Below are positions 8,089-16,485 of a DNA stretch of 64,000 nt, piece by piece. The notes beneath the pieces are model-generated. The model searched no databases. It was given only the letters and a program-made list of their open reading frames with translations, and was not told where the DNA came from. Numbering within the stretch: position 1 is the stretch's first letter; the number at the start of each line of letters is the position of its first letter. This DNA is from Psychroflexus gondwanensis ACAM 44 (GTDB lineage Bacteria > Bacteroidota > Bacteroidia > Flavobacteriales > Flavobacteriaceae): NCBI RefSeq assembly GCF_000355905.1, contig NZ_APLF01000009.1, forward strand, positions 62,001 to 126,000, written 5' to 3'. The translations under genes were made by a program, and so were the position numbers.

Positions 8089-9027
8089 ATGAAAGGACCT
8101 TTATTTTATTCTAAGATATTGTTATTCGGCGAATACGGTATCATCAAAGACTCCAAAGGCTTATCCATCCCTTACAATTTTTACAACGGCGCCCTCAAAG
8201 TTGATGAACAACCCGATGCAAAAGCTGTCAAATCCAACATTGAATTAAAACGATTTTCTTCTTATTTGGAAGAATTTCAGGGTGAAATTGATAATCCTGT
8301 TCGTTTTGATATTACTGAACTCAATGCAGATCTTGAAAAAGGAATGTATTTCGACAGTAGCATTCCTCAAGGCTATGGTGTAGGAAGTAGCGGAGCCCTG
8401 GTAGCTGCTATTTACGATAAGTACGCTTTCGATAAGATTACTGTTTTAGAAAATCTGACTAAAGAAAAATTACTAAAACTGAAAACCATTTTTTCCAAAA
8501 TGGAATCTTTTTTCCACGGAAAATCTTCAGGTTTGGATCCCCTTAATAGTTATTTAAGCCTACCCATTTTAATCAACTCCAAAGATAATATAGAACCTGC
8601 AGGTCTTCCATCTCAAGCTCAAAATGGGAATGGAGCTGTATTCCTTTTGGATAGTGGAATTGTTGGTGAAACAGCACCAATGGTTCACATCTTTATGGAA
8701 AACATGAAGCAGGAAGGTTTTAGAAATATCATTAAAGATAAGTTCGTAAAACACACCGATGCTTGTGTAGAAAACTTCTTAGAAGGCGATTTCAAATCTC
8801 TTTTTGGAAACATCAAGCATTTATCCAATGTCGTTTTAGATAATTTCAAACCTATGATTCCAAAACAGTTCCACGAACTTTGGAGAAATGGTATAGAAAC
8901 CAACGACTACTACCTAAAACTTTGTGGTTCTGGAGGAGGCGGTTACATCTTAGGCTTTACTGAAGATTTTGAAAAAGCTAAAAAAGCTTTAGAAGGACAC
9001 AAGCTAGAAGTCGTTTACACTTTTTAA
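8089..9027 (+). CDS. GHMP kinase, mevalonate kinase-like
   Basis: 312 residues. The N-terminus KILLFGEYGIIKDSKGLSIP has the substrate-binding pattern of mevalonate kinase. The ATP loop PQGYGVGSSGALVAA is at about 94-108, FHGKSSGLDPLNSYL is at about 144-158, and CGSGGGGYILGF near 281 is the third GHMP motif. This fits mevalonate 5-kinase, and the position between mvaD and a prenyltransferase gene supports it; phosphomevalonate kinase is the less likely alternative. The UbiA gene starts 10 bases after the stop, so the two are probably co-transcribed. The divergent form of the enzyme in Flavobacteria makes the exact substrate an inference. Confidence 0.85.
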   Translation: MKGPLFYSKILLFGEYGIIKDSKGLSIPYNFYNGALKVDEQPDAKAVKSNIELKRFSSYLEEFQGEIDNPVRFDITELNADLEKGMYFDSSIPQGYGVGSSGALVAAIYDKYAFDKITVLENLTKEKLLKLKTIFSKMESFFHGKSSGLDPLNSYLSLPILINSKDNIEPAGLPSQAQNGNGAVFLLDSGIVGETAPMVHIFMENMKQEGFRNIIKDKFVKHTDACVENFLEGDFKSLFGNIKHLSNVVLDNFKPMIPKQFHELWRNGIETNDYYLKLCGSGGGGYILGFTEDFEKAKKALEGHKLEVVYTF

Positions 9028-9037
9028 AACCGTATAG

Positions 9038-9940
9038 ATGTCTTGGGAGAATAAACGTATTTGGCTCAAATTCTTGAGCTTGTTCTCGGTTATTCGTGGA
9101 TATAACATTCTCATTATTGTTATTGCTCAGTATTTGGCATCCATTTTTATTATGGCTTACCATTTGCCACTAAGGCAAGTGGCTTTGGACCTCAATTTAT
9201 TCCTTATTGTTGTGTCTACAGCGCTCGCAATTGCGTCCGGTTATCTTATCAACAACTTCTACGATTCCGAAAAAGACCTTATTAATCGGCCTAGTAAAAC
9301 GCTGCTCGATAATTATGTGAGCCAAAAAACCAAACTTGCGGTTTATTTTATTCTCAACTTTTTGAGTGTCATTATTGCGAGTTATATCAGTTTTAAAGCG
9401 GTACTCTTCTTTTCATCTTACATTTTTTTGCTGTGGTTGTATTCTCATAAACTCAAGCGTTATCCTTTCTTAGGGACACTCACGGCAGGCCTTGCGGCAA
9501 TACTTCCGTTTTTCATCATTTTCGTGTACTATAGAAATTTTGAGGAAGTGATTATAGTTCACGCTGTCTTCTTGTTTTTTATTATTCTTATTCGAGAATT
9601 AGTTAAAGATTTGGAAAACCTCAAGGGAGACTTTACCCTAGATTATTCTACCATTCCTGTAAAATATAGCGTGGAATTTACCAAAAAGCTAATTTCTGTT
9701 TTGGTGATCTCTACAATTGTTCCAGCCCTTATTCTTATTTTGTATTTTGACTCGGGGTATATGGACTATTACTTCCTGCTCTGTGTTGTTTTACTCCTTA
9801 TTTTCTTGTGGCAACTATGGAGGTCCAAGCAAAAGCCACATTACTTAATCCTACACAACCTTTTGAAATTTGTTATTGTCCTCGGTGTGTTTAGTATTAT
9901 GCTAATTGATATCGAAACCTTGATAAAACGCTTCTTTTAA
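9038..9940 (+). CDS. UbiA-family prenyltransferase
   Basis: 300 residues with about eight or nine membrane helices. The first Asp-rich motif is NNFYDSEKDLINRPSK at about 72-87 (NDxxDxxxD type with the following RPxK), and the second is DLENLKGDFTLDYSTIPV near 190-207. Such enzymes join a polyprenyl diphosphate to an aromatic ring or to glycerol phosphate in the membrane. In flavobacterial annotation this gene next to mevalonate kinase is often called geranylgeranylglycerol-phosphate geranylgeranyltransferase-like, but the acceptor cannot be read from the sequence. It is probably in one transcript with the kinase gene. The start codon is ATG, 10 bases after the kinase stop. Confidence 0.85.
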   Translation: MSWENKRIWLKFLSLFSVIRGYNILIIVIAQYLASIFIMAYHLPLRQVALDLNLFLIVVSTALAIASGYLINNFYDSEKDLINRPSKTLLDNYVSQKTKLAVYFILNFLSVIIASYISFKAVLFFSSYIFLLWLYSHKLKRYPFLGTLTAGLAAILPFFIIFVYYRNFEEVIIVHAVFLFFIILIRELVKDLENLKGDFTLDYSTIPVKYSVEFTKKLISVLVISTIVPALILILYFDSGYMDYYFLLCVVLLLIFLWQLWRSKQKPHYLILHNLLKFVIVLGVFSIMLIDIETLIKRFF

Positions 9941-10194
9941 ATACTTTCTTCTGAATTTACTCCTCGTAGTCTCATGCCTTAAGACATCTAGCCTAAAGAA
10001 TTGAGATAATAGCTATGCAATCGTCTGGGATTTAGAAAATGTTTCAAGTTTAGCGTTGCGATTAATACAAACGTGAGGCCTGAAGCTTTATCGACAGCAG
10101 ACGTAAAAATTAAGTTTGTAGAAAGCGATAAGCTTGGTGTCGCCAATGCAATATATGAGCAGAGGCAAATTCAGTATAAAAATTTAATTTGGGA

Positions 10195-10875
10195 TTACTC
10201 TTCTGGGAGATATTCTAGCCTAAGGATATCGATATCCTCGATGAGTTGTTCTATTTCTTCGGGATTGGTGCCGTCATAAAAACCACGGATGCGTTTCTCT
10301 TTGTCCACTAGCACAAAATTTTCGGTATGGACAAGGTCATATTTGCCTCCATCACCCTCGGTTTTGGAAGCCAGATATTCTTTCCTAGCTAAGTTGTAAA
10401 TCTGTTTCTTATCCCCAGTCACCAGATTCCATTTACTGTCGATCGCCCCTTTTTCTAGAGCATATTTTTTAAGCTGCGCAACGTCATCCATTTCTGGTGT
10501 AACCGAATGGGAAAGCAATAAAATATCGTCGTCATCTTCAAATTCTTTTTGCAAAGTTTGCATGCTTTTAGCCATGTCTATGCAGATGTTCTGGCAGGTG
10601 GTAAAAAAGAAATCGGCCACATAAATTTTATCCTTATAGTCCTTTTGGGTAATGGTATCTCCATTTTGGTTCACTAGCTTAAAGTCCTTTACCTTGTGGT
10701 ATTTGCGAATGTACTGGACCGTGGTATCCACAAGATCTGCAGTGACCATGCTAGGCTGGTATACTGGAAGTTTTGGAGTGGGATTAAGTTGATCATAAAT
10801 TAAGGTGATGATGATTCCAGAAAGCACTAGCATCACTATGGCGAAAAACTTGTATTTGGCAAAAAACTTTAGCAT
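10195..10875 (-). CDS. SCO1/SenC family copper chaperone-like protein
   Basis: 226 residues. One N-terminal membrane helix (about 10-27) anchors a thioredoxin-like domain outside the cytoplasm. The copper ligands expected for SCO proteins are all present: Cys94 and Cys98 in FTTCQNIC and His183 in LVHTENFVLV. The family helps to load copper into cytochrome oxidase or protects thiols. The gene stands alone; a complete promoter lies 17-45 bases upstream. To the right, the divergent rseP gene shares the intergenic region. Confidence 0.92.
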   Translation of the reverse strand: MLKFFAKYKFFAIVMLVLSGIIITLIYDQLNPTPKLPVYQPSMVTADLVDTTVQYIRKYHKVKDFKLVNQNGDTITQKDYKDKIYVADFFFTTCQNICIDMAKSMQTLQKEFEDDDDILLLSHSVTPEMDDVAQLKKYALEKGAIDSKWNLVTGDKKQIYNLARKEYLASKTEGDGGKYDLVHTENFVLVDKEKRIRGFYDGTNPEEIEQLIEDIDILRLEYLPEE

Positions 10876-10891
10876 GACGATATAATTACCA

Positions 10892-10920
10892 CAAAATTAC
10901 GTGTAAAAACAGGACTACAA
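10892..10920 (-). promoter_or_regulatory. Promoter of the SCO1-like gene
   Basis: On the minus strand: TTG (complement of 10918-10920), 18 bases, then TAATTTTG (complement of 10892-10899). Both elements match the Bacteroidota consensus at the right spacing. Confidence 0.65.
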
Positions 10921-10995
10921 AGTGCTATAGGTTACAATTAAATGTTAAGTATACAGGGAAGCGATTCAAAAATTTTTTATGCCCCAATAAAAGAT

Positions 10996-11003
10996 TACTT
11001 TTG
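10996..11003 (+). promoter_or_regulatory. -7 box of the rseP gene
   Basis: TACTTTTG, a full match to TAnnTTTG, 22 bases before the ATG at 11026. No convincing -33 TTG is seen. Confidence 0.5.
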
Positions 11004-11025
11004 CGACTGAAAAAATTACAAATTA

Positions 11026-12390
11026 ATGGATCCATTTTTTATAAAAGCAATACAACTCTTATTGAGTTTATCTATACTTATTGTCCTTCACGAACTCGGT
11101 CATTTTATACCGGCCAAGTTGTTTAAAACTCGGGTAGAGAAATTCTACCTTTTTTTTGATGTTAAATTTTCGCTCTTCAAAAAGAAAATAGGGGATACCG
11201 TGTATGGAATTGGTTGGTTACCTCTTGGAGGATACGTCAAGATTTCTGGGATGATCGACGAGAGCATGGATAAAGAACAAATGGCTAAACCGCCAGAGCC
11301 GTGGGAGTTTAGAAGCAAGCCGACATGGCAACGCCTTATTATTATGCTAGGTGGTGTAACGGTGAACATCGTCCTTGGCTTTCTTATTTATATGATGGTT
11401 CTATTTGTTTGGGGCGAAGATTACCTAGACCCAAAAGTATTTGAAAATGGTCTGGAAAGTGCCGAGTTGATGAAAGACTATGGCTTTTTGGATGGCGATA
11501 AAATATTGAATGTTGACGGGAAACCTCTGCAGAGTCAAATCGATATTAATAGACAGCTTTTGTTGCGGGATGTGAATGAAATTGAGGTGCAACGTGCCAA
11601 TGGAGCCATAGAAAGCCTCTCCATGCCAGAAGACATAGGCCAGCAATTATTCCAATCTGGAAGTTTCCAGCCTTTTTCTCCGGTTAGAAAACCCGTAATA
11701 GACAGTGTAATTCCCAATTCGCCAGCAGAAAGAGCAGGGTTGACCCAAGGGATATTGATAACAGCTGTAAATGGCGAAAAAGTAACTTACTGGCATGAGT
11801 TTAGAAAAAAAGTGAAAGCTACCGAAGGCCAAGCCTTCAATCTTAGTTTTACTTCAGCCCCTAGTGAAAACCAAGCTCTTAATAAAGAACTTAATGCTGA
11901 AGGTTTAGGTACCGTAAATATCACCACCAACGAAGAAGGCGATATTGGCGTGTATACTTCTGCCTTTAGTCAAGACGATATTCTGACTAAGACGTATAGT
12001 TTTGGTGAGAGTATACCGGCTGGATTTGACTTTGCCTACTGGACGCTCAACGATTATGTGTCGCAGTTTAAATATGTATTTACCAAAAAAGGCGCCACGC
12101 AAGTGGGTGGTTTTGGAGCTATTGGAAGTCTGTTTCCCGACACATGGGATTGGCAGTCTTTTTGGACGACAACTGCTTTTATTTCTATTATTTTAGCCTT
12201 TATGAATATCCTGCCCATCCCAGCACTGGATGGAGGACACGTGGTCTTCCTGCTTTATGAAATGGTGTCTGGGCGTAAGCCAAACGAAAAAGTGATGGAA
12301 TATGCGCAGGTCGTTGGTTTTTTCATCCTAATTGCCTTAGTGCTTTTTGCAAATGGGAATGATGTCTACCGCTGGATTACGGGAGACTAA
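11026..12390 (+). CDS. rseP: Site-2 zinc protease RseP (M50 family)
   Basis: 454 residues. The zinc motif HELGH is at residues 22-26 inside the first membrane helix, and the third ligand region NILPIPALDGGHVV lies near residue 400; together these are diagnostic of intramembrane metalloprotease M50B. Between them are PDZ-like segments; the second (about 215-270, VIPNSPAERAGL) is clear. RseP cuts anti-sigma factors or remnant signal peptides within the membrane. The RskA-type anti-sigma factor encoded at 5488 is a plausible but unproven substrate. The gene is followed by tRNA-Asn with its own promoter, so it ends its own transcription unit. Confidence 0.95.
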   Translation: MDPFFIKAIQLLLSLSILIVLHELGHFIPAKLFKTRVEKFYLFFDVKFSLFKKKIGDTVYGIGWLPLGGYVKISGMIDESMDKEQMAKPPEPWEFRSKPTWQRLIIMLGGVTVNIVLGFLIYMMVLFVWGEDYLDPKVFENGLESAELMKDYGFLDGDKILNVDGKPLQSQIDINRQLLLRDVNEIEVQRANGAIESLSMPEDIGQQLFQSGSFQPFSPVRKPVIDSVIPNSPAERAGLTQGILITAVNGEKVTYWHEFRKKVKATEGQAFNLSFTSAPSENQALNKELNAEGLGTVNITTNEEGDIGVYTSAFSQDDILTKTYSFGESIPAGFDFAYWTLNDYVSQFKYVFTKKGATQVGGFGAIGSLFPDTWDWQSFWTTTAFISIILAFMNILPIPALDGGHVVFLLYEMVSGRKPNEKVMEYAQVVGFFILIALVLFANGNDVYRWITGD

Positions 12391-12418
12391 AAAACTAATT
12401 TTTTTCCAGAAAAATATT

Positions 12419-12447
12419 TTGCAAAACTAAATATTGGTTTATATTTG
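12419..12447 (+). promoter_or_regulatory. Promoter of tRNA-Asn
   Basis: TTG at 12419-12421, 18 bases, then TATATTTG at 12440-12447: a full match to the Bacteroidota promoter in sequence and spacing, 38 bases before the tRNA. Confidence 0.7.
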
Positions 12448-12485
12448 CAATCGCAAAAGATTAGAGTTCATTACATACGATAAAT

Positions 12486-12559
12486 TCCTCCTTAGCTCAG
12501 TTGGTTAGAGCATCTGACTGTTAATCAGAGGGTCCAAAGTTCGAGTCTTTGAGGAGGAG
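12486..12559 (+). tRNA. tRNA-Asn (anticodon GTT)
   Basis: A 74-base cloverleaf. The acceptor arms TCCTCCT (12486-12492) and AGGAGGA (12552-12558) pair fully, the anticodon arm TCTGA/TCAGA holds the loop CTGTTAA with anticodon GTT, and the T arm CAAAG/CTTTG holds TTCGAGT. The discriminator base is G; the CCA end is not encoded. It has its own promoter and terminator. Confidence 0.97.
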
Positions 12560-12565
12560 CAAGTA

Positions 12566-12595
12566 AGCCTGATATGAAAATATCGGGCTTTTTTG
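12566..12595 (+). terminator. Terminator of tRNA-Asn
   Basis: AGCCTGATAT (12566-12575), a GAAA loop and ATATCGGGCT (12580-12589) form a 10-bp stem with one G-U pair, followed by a T run. Confidence 0.85.
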
Positions 12596-12599
12596 TTTT

Positions 12600-13167
12600 T
12601 AAATTTTTCCTTCCTTAAGTATTGAACTTACTGGTGTTCTACGAGATTTAAGTCAAAGTCAACTTTTTCCTAATAAAAATTAGGGTACCTATTTTAGAAG
12701 GAATTTCGTAAGCCTAGATTTTTTCTGCCTACCTGCGGTTGAGCAGGCAGGTTGATTCTCCCGACACCTCGGGATTCATCAATGGAAAAAATGAATGAAA
12801 GCATTAATTTTTTCTGCAGCTTAATTAAGGAGTGAAACTTTAAGCTTAAATACACCACTTACACAGATTCCTCGTCGAAGCAAAAAGGCTTCTCTGTCGG
12901 AATGACACTTATGAATTGGTGGCTGAGTGGCCCGCTTTTTTTTAGCGGGGTGTATCGAAGCCACGTTGAGAAAGATCTTTCGTCACTGCATTCCCTCAAG
13001 ATGACAAAGGCAGGTTGAATGTAACAAGTTTCTTGATAGTTAGAAAACGGCCTACTAAATTCAAACGTGAAAATTGAAGCAAAAGCCTCGTAAAATATTA
13101 GACTGTTTGAGGCTGTTTTTACCAGCCGAGTTTCTAAAATTTAGACATCAAGCGTAAATTTTAGACT
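12600..13167. repeat. Non-coding stretch rich in short inverted repeats
   Basis: No credible gene is seen. It holds several small hairpins: 12728-12751 (CCTACCTGC with GCAGGCAGG, one mismatch), 12760-12773 (CCCGA with TCGGG), 12931-12949 (CCCGCT with AGCGGG) and 13084-13114 (AGCCTC with GAGGCT, followed by a T-rich tail). The strings at 12869-12905 and 12951-13005, including GTATCGAAG, look like the short dispersed palindromic repeats common between flavobacterial genes. The stretch runs right up to the break point of the Fic gene. Confidence 0.5.
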
Positions 13168-13857
13168 GAATTTCGAATATCGCAAAACTAGATCGGTGGT
13201 GCTTCTATTAATGATGCTACGTTCATTCCTCCAATACATACTTCCATTGGAGAAATCATGTCCGACCTCGAGCAATTTGCTAATAACGAGTTGAATCATC
13301 TACCAGATTTACTTAAAATTGGCATCATTCATTATCAATTTGAAACCATTCATCCCTTTTTAGACGGAAATGGAAGAGTAGGAAGACTGTTAATTACGCT
13401 TTACCTGGTCAATAAAGGTATTCTTAAACAACCCATACTTTACCTTTCTGATTTCTTTGAGCGAAACAGACTGTTATACTATGATAATTTGATGCGCGTG
13501 AGATCCAACAATGACCTCAATCAATGGCTTAAGTTTTTCCTTACAGGCGTCATTGAAACAGCTAAAAAAGGAGTAACTACTTTTGATGGTATTATGCAGC
13601 TACAAAAAACATTGGAGCTTAAAATCAAAGGTTTAGGAAACCGAAGTGGTGATGCGAAAAAAGTTATTGATTACTTGTATACACAGCCTGTTATAGGGGT
13701 AAGTCGAGTGGAAAAAATTATTCAAAAATCCAACGTCACAGCCTATAAGCTGCTTAATACTTTAGAAGAAATAAAGGTCTTAAAAGAAGTTTCAGGTGCA
13801 CAACGAAACAAATTGTATGTATTCAATGAATACATTAATCTTTTTAAAATTGATTAA
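13168..13857 (+). pseudogene. Fic-family protein remnant, 5'-truncated with an in-frame stop
   Basis: The frame contains the Fic core HPFLDGNGRVGR (His at codon 32 counted from the ATG at 13258) and a C-terminal winged-helix-like part with EKIIQKSNVTAYKLLNTLEE. Intact Fic AMPylases of this type are about 370 residues; only about 230 codons remain. Homology continues upstream of the ATG: codons from 13168 read EFRISQN, then TAG at 13189-13191, then IGGASINDATFIPP. Family members usually have SQNWIGG, so the TAG replaces a Trp codon. Further upstream the frame is full of stops. The catalytic motif is intact, so a 199-residue product from 13258 is conceivable, but the inhibitory and N-terminal parts are lost. 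A decayed gene is the simplest reading. Confidence 0.8.
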
Positions 13858-14083
13858 ATGAATACCATACGCAAATCAGAACGCAGCACTCAAAACTGTA
13901 TCGTCCAGCTTTTTCAAAAATGAATATGATAAAATATATGTTTGGGTTCTTGGGATGGAATAATTGACTGATAACCCAAAAAGAGGTTTATACATCCAAG
14001 TTTATAAGTTCAAAAGCCTAGATAAATAGTGTCAAATTAATCAAAAAAAGTGTTGTTTTTCACTTCAGTTCTTTGTTAAGGGC

Positions 14084-14617
14084 TTATTCTATTATACTAT
14101 TACAACTAGAGCAATTAGACTCTCCAATTAACTTGCCATTTTTATCAAACTCATATTTACAACATTCGTTGAATTTTTTCTTTAAAATAGCTTTTGCCCT
14201 TTTGATTCTTGCTTTTACGTTTTCAAGACTTATTCCTAATTCTTTTGCACTATCTTTTTGTTTTTGTCCTTTTATATAACTCAGTTCAATGACTTGTCTG
14301 TAGATATCGGGCAAATCATTTATGAATTTATCGAAGCAGCATATATGTTGATATTCTTGTAGAGAATTTTCTTTATTTATATCCAACTTCTCTACATAAA
14401 TAGATTCTTCATTAAAGTAATTAACTATTTCATTACGAGCAATTTGAAAAATCCAAGCTCTCGCTTTTTTTTCTTTTTCGAGGGTGAATAAATTTTTATG
14501 AATTTTCAAGAATGTATTTTGGAAAATATCGTTTGTAATGTCTTTATTTTTAACCTTTTTAAGGATAAAAAAATATAGTTCATCATTGAAATTGTTCCAT
14601 ATCGTTTGAGTTTCCAT
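14084..14617 (-). CDS. SigZ-like ECF sigma factor with Cys-rich tail
   Basis: 177 residues. Sigma region 2 is at about 10-75 (DIFQNTFLKIHKN, ARAWIFQIARNEIVNYF) and region 4 is at about 100-150 (LPDIYRQVIELSYIKGQKQKDSAKELGISLENVKARIKRAK). After the helix-turn-helix comes an extra tail with CC at 152-153 and CSSC at 169-172; together with CC at 93-94 this gives six cysteines, suggesting metal or redox sensing by the factor itself. SigZ-like factors of Bacteroidota often carry such tails. No anti-sigma gene is adjacent. Upstream on the same strand, 48 bases away, lies the Cys-rich peptide gene, so the two probably form one unit. The intergenic region has no TAnnTTTG box on this strand. Confidence 0.88.
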   Translation of the reverse strand: METQTIWNNFNDELYFFILKKVKNKDITNDIFQNTFLKIHKNLFTLEKEKKARAWIFQIARNEIVNYFNEESIYVEKLDINKENSLQEYQHICCFDKFINDLPDIYRQVIELSYIKGQKQKDSAKELGISLENVKARIKRAKAILKKKFNECCKYEFDKNGKLIGESNCSSCNSIIE

Positions 14618-14665
14618 ATTTTAAAAATAAATAAAGATTAGTTTATACACTAACCTTTATTAGAT

Positions 14666-14779
14666 TTAGCAACACTTGCATTTATTGCATTCGCATTTAG
14701 AACAAGGACAATTGCTTTCCAAACAATTCCCACAATTACATTTGGTACAATCACAATTAGTGCATTTACAATTATTCAT
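14666..14779 (-). CDS. 37-residue metallothionein-like Cys-rich peptide
   Basis: An ATG-to-TAA frame of 37 codons. It has 14 cysteines in a regular lattice: C4, C6, C9, C11, C14, C16, C19, then C24, C26, C29, C31, C34, C36 and C37. The repeat is C-x-C-x-x with a period of five, broken once by LESN. The residues between are mostly Lys, Asn, Thr, Asp and Glu, with no hydrophobic core or signal peptide. This is what a small cytoplasmic metal-binding peptide would look like. The periodic pattern is far from chance and keeps the frame open. It lies directly upstream of the SigZ-like sigma gene on the same strand. I do not recognise a named family. Metal binding is inferred from composition only. 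Confidence 0.75.
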   Translation of the reverse strand: MNNCKCTNCDCTKCNCGNCLESNCPCSKCECNKCKCC

Positions 14780-15028
14780 GATATTAAGATTTTAAAGTTC
14801 ATCAAGTAGACTCATAAACATCATAAAGGATACATCTTATTTCGTTTTTTTTTATGCCTTTCAACCGTTTGGCAAAGAAACCTGCCCCAAAGGCTATGTT
14901 TACTTAGCCTTGTTGGCCTCTAAACTTTTTTTAATATAAAAAATAGTTATGCAACTTATAATATGTATAAATTATAATATATGATAAATTGATTGCATCT
15001 TTACTTTATAAATAAAAACAATTAACAG
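14780..15028. other. Intergenic region between the Cys-rich peptide and icd
   Basis: This 249-base divergent region carries a hairpin (AAGGCTA at 14890-14896 with TAGCCTT at 14905-14911) and very AT-rich DNA at 14930-15010. Neither strand shows a full TAnnTTTG box close to a start codon. Both flanking genes should have promoters here. Confidence 0.4.
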
Positions 15029-16465
15029 ATGCGAAAAATCACAGTAGCAAAAGGAGACGGAATCGGTCCAGAAATTATGGACGCCACACTAGAAATTTTA
15101 TTAGCCGCAGGTGCTAAAATTGAAATTGAAGAAATTGAAGTTGGAGAAAAAGTCTATTTAGCTGGCAATACAGCAGGTATTGCTTCTGAATCTTGGGAGA
15201 CAATAAGACGAAACAAAATCTTTTTAAAAGCACCTATTACAACTCCACAAGGAGGCGGTTATAAAAGTTTGAACGTGACCACTCGGAAATTCCTTGGATT
15301 GTACTCAAACGTGAGACCTTGCATGAGTTTGCACCCTTTCGTAAAAACGAAGCACCCTGTTATGGATCTTGTCATAATAAGGGAAAACGAAGAGGATTTG
15401 TATGCTGGAATAGAACATCAGCAGACCGATGAGGTTGTGCAATGTTTGAAACTAATAAGCAGGCCTGGTTGCGAAAAAATTGTGAGATATGCATTTGAAT
15501 ATGCTAAACAACAAAACCGCAAAAAAGTAACCTGCTTTACCAAAGACAATATCATGAAGCAGACAGACGGTTTGTTTCATCAGGTATTTGATGAGATTGC
15601 TAAGGAGTATCCCGACATTGAAAACGAGCATTGGATTATAGACATTGGAGCAGCAAAAATGGCAGATACACCAGAGGCTTTTGATGTGATCGTTATGCCA
15701 AATTTATACGGCGATGTTCTTAGCGATGTGGCCGCCCAGATAACTGGATCGGTAGGTTTGGCTGGGTCTGCTAATATTGGCGAAGAATGCTCCATGTTTG
15801 AGGCTATACATGGTTCGGCTCCTAGAAGAGCAGGACAAAATTTGGCCAATCCTTCTGGCTTGTTGCAAGGCGCCATAATGATGCTAAATCACATTGGGGA
15901 AACAGAAGCGGCAGAAAAAATTCAGAATGCATGGTTAAAAACGCTTGAAGATGGCATTCATACCTATGATATTTTTGAGGAAGGGTCCAGTAAGCAAAAA
16001 GTGGGAACTAAAGAGTTTGCACAAGCAGTAATCGAAAATTTGGGTCAGAAGCCTTCGATTTTAAAGCCTGTTTCGTACGCTAATAATTCGGCCCTAAATC
16101 TTCCAAAATACAAAAAAAGACCTGCGGCCAAAAAAGAGCTAGTAGGTGTTGATATTTTTGTTCATTGGAATGGCGTAGATCCAGATGAAATTGCTGAAAA
16201 CTTAAAAAAAATTGGCAAAAACGGAATCGAGCTTACTATGATCACAAATAGAGGGATAAAAGTGTGGCCTGATGGATTTAGTGAAACCTTTTGTACAGAT
16301 CATTGGAGGTGCCGATTTAAGCGTACTGATGGTTCGGGAATCACTAAAGAAAATATCAATGAACTTTTAAAGTATGCAATTGACGAGAACATTGATACTA
16401 TTAAAACTGAAAACCTATATGAGTTTGACGGCGTTCGAGGCTATTCAATGGGGCAAGGGCAATAA
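15029..16465 (+). CDS. icd: NADP-type isocitrate dehydrogenase with C-terminal extension
   Basis: 478 residues. The beta-decarboxylating dehydrogenase fold is clear: GDGIGPEIM at the N-terminus, the isocitrate loop VTTRKFLGLYSNVRP near 90, IRENEEDLYAGIEH near 117-130, and the metal-site region VIVMPNLYGDVLSDVAAQITGSVGLAGSANIG near 220-250, then EAIHGSAPRRAGQN. Residues beyond about 335 form an extra domain of some 140 residues (VDIFVHWNGVDPDEIAE... ), as in the Thermus thermophilus-type enzyme of about 490 residues. It turns isocitrate into 2-oxoglutarate in the TCA cycle. A small acidic gene follows after 20 bases, and the pair ends at a strong terminator at 16835. Confidence 0.94.
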   Translation: MRKITVAKGDGIGPEIMDATLEILLAAGAKIEIEEIEVGEKVYLAGNTAGIASESWETIRRNKIFLKAPITTPQGGGYKSLNVTTRKFLGLYSNVRPCMSLHPFVKTKHPVMDLVIIRENEEDLYAGIEHQQTDEVVQCLKLISRPGCEKIVRYAFEYAKQQNRKKVTCFTKDNIMKQTDGLFHQVFDEIAKEYPDIENEHWIIDIGAAKMADTPEAFDVIVMPNLYGDVLSDVAAQITGSVGLAGSANIGEECSMFEAIHGSAPRRAGQNLANPSGLLQGAIMMLNHIGETEAAEKIQNAWLKTLEDGIHTYDIFEEGSSKQKVGTKEFAQAVIENLGQKPSILKPVSYANNSALNLPKYKKRPAAKKELVGVDIFVHWNGVDPDEIAENLKKIGKNGIELTMITNRGIKVWPDGFSETFCTDHWRCRFKRTDGSGITKENINELLKYAIDENIDTIKTENLYEFDGVRGYSMGQGQ

Positions 16466-16485
16466 TAAATTAAAAGTTTAAAAAA

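Noticed and set aside
10073-10279. A 68-codon plus-strand frame with a GTG start
   Set aside because: It overlaps the end of the SCO1-like gene on the other strand, has no recognisable domain or promoter, and the overlap part mirrors SCO1 codons.
12600-13167. Insertion sequence between tRNA-Asn and the Fic remnant
   Set aside because: No transposase frame, no matching terminal inverted repeats and no target duplication could be found; only small hairpins.
13258-13857. The Fic fragment as an intact 199-residue gene
   Set aside because: Family text continues upstream of the ATG and is broken by a stop codon, which marks it as the remains of a longer gene.
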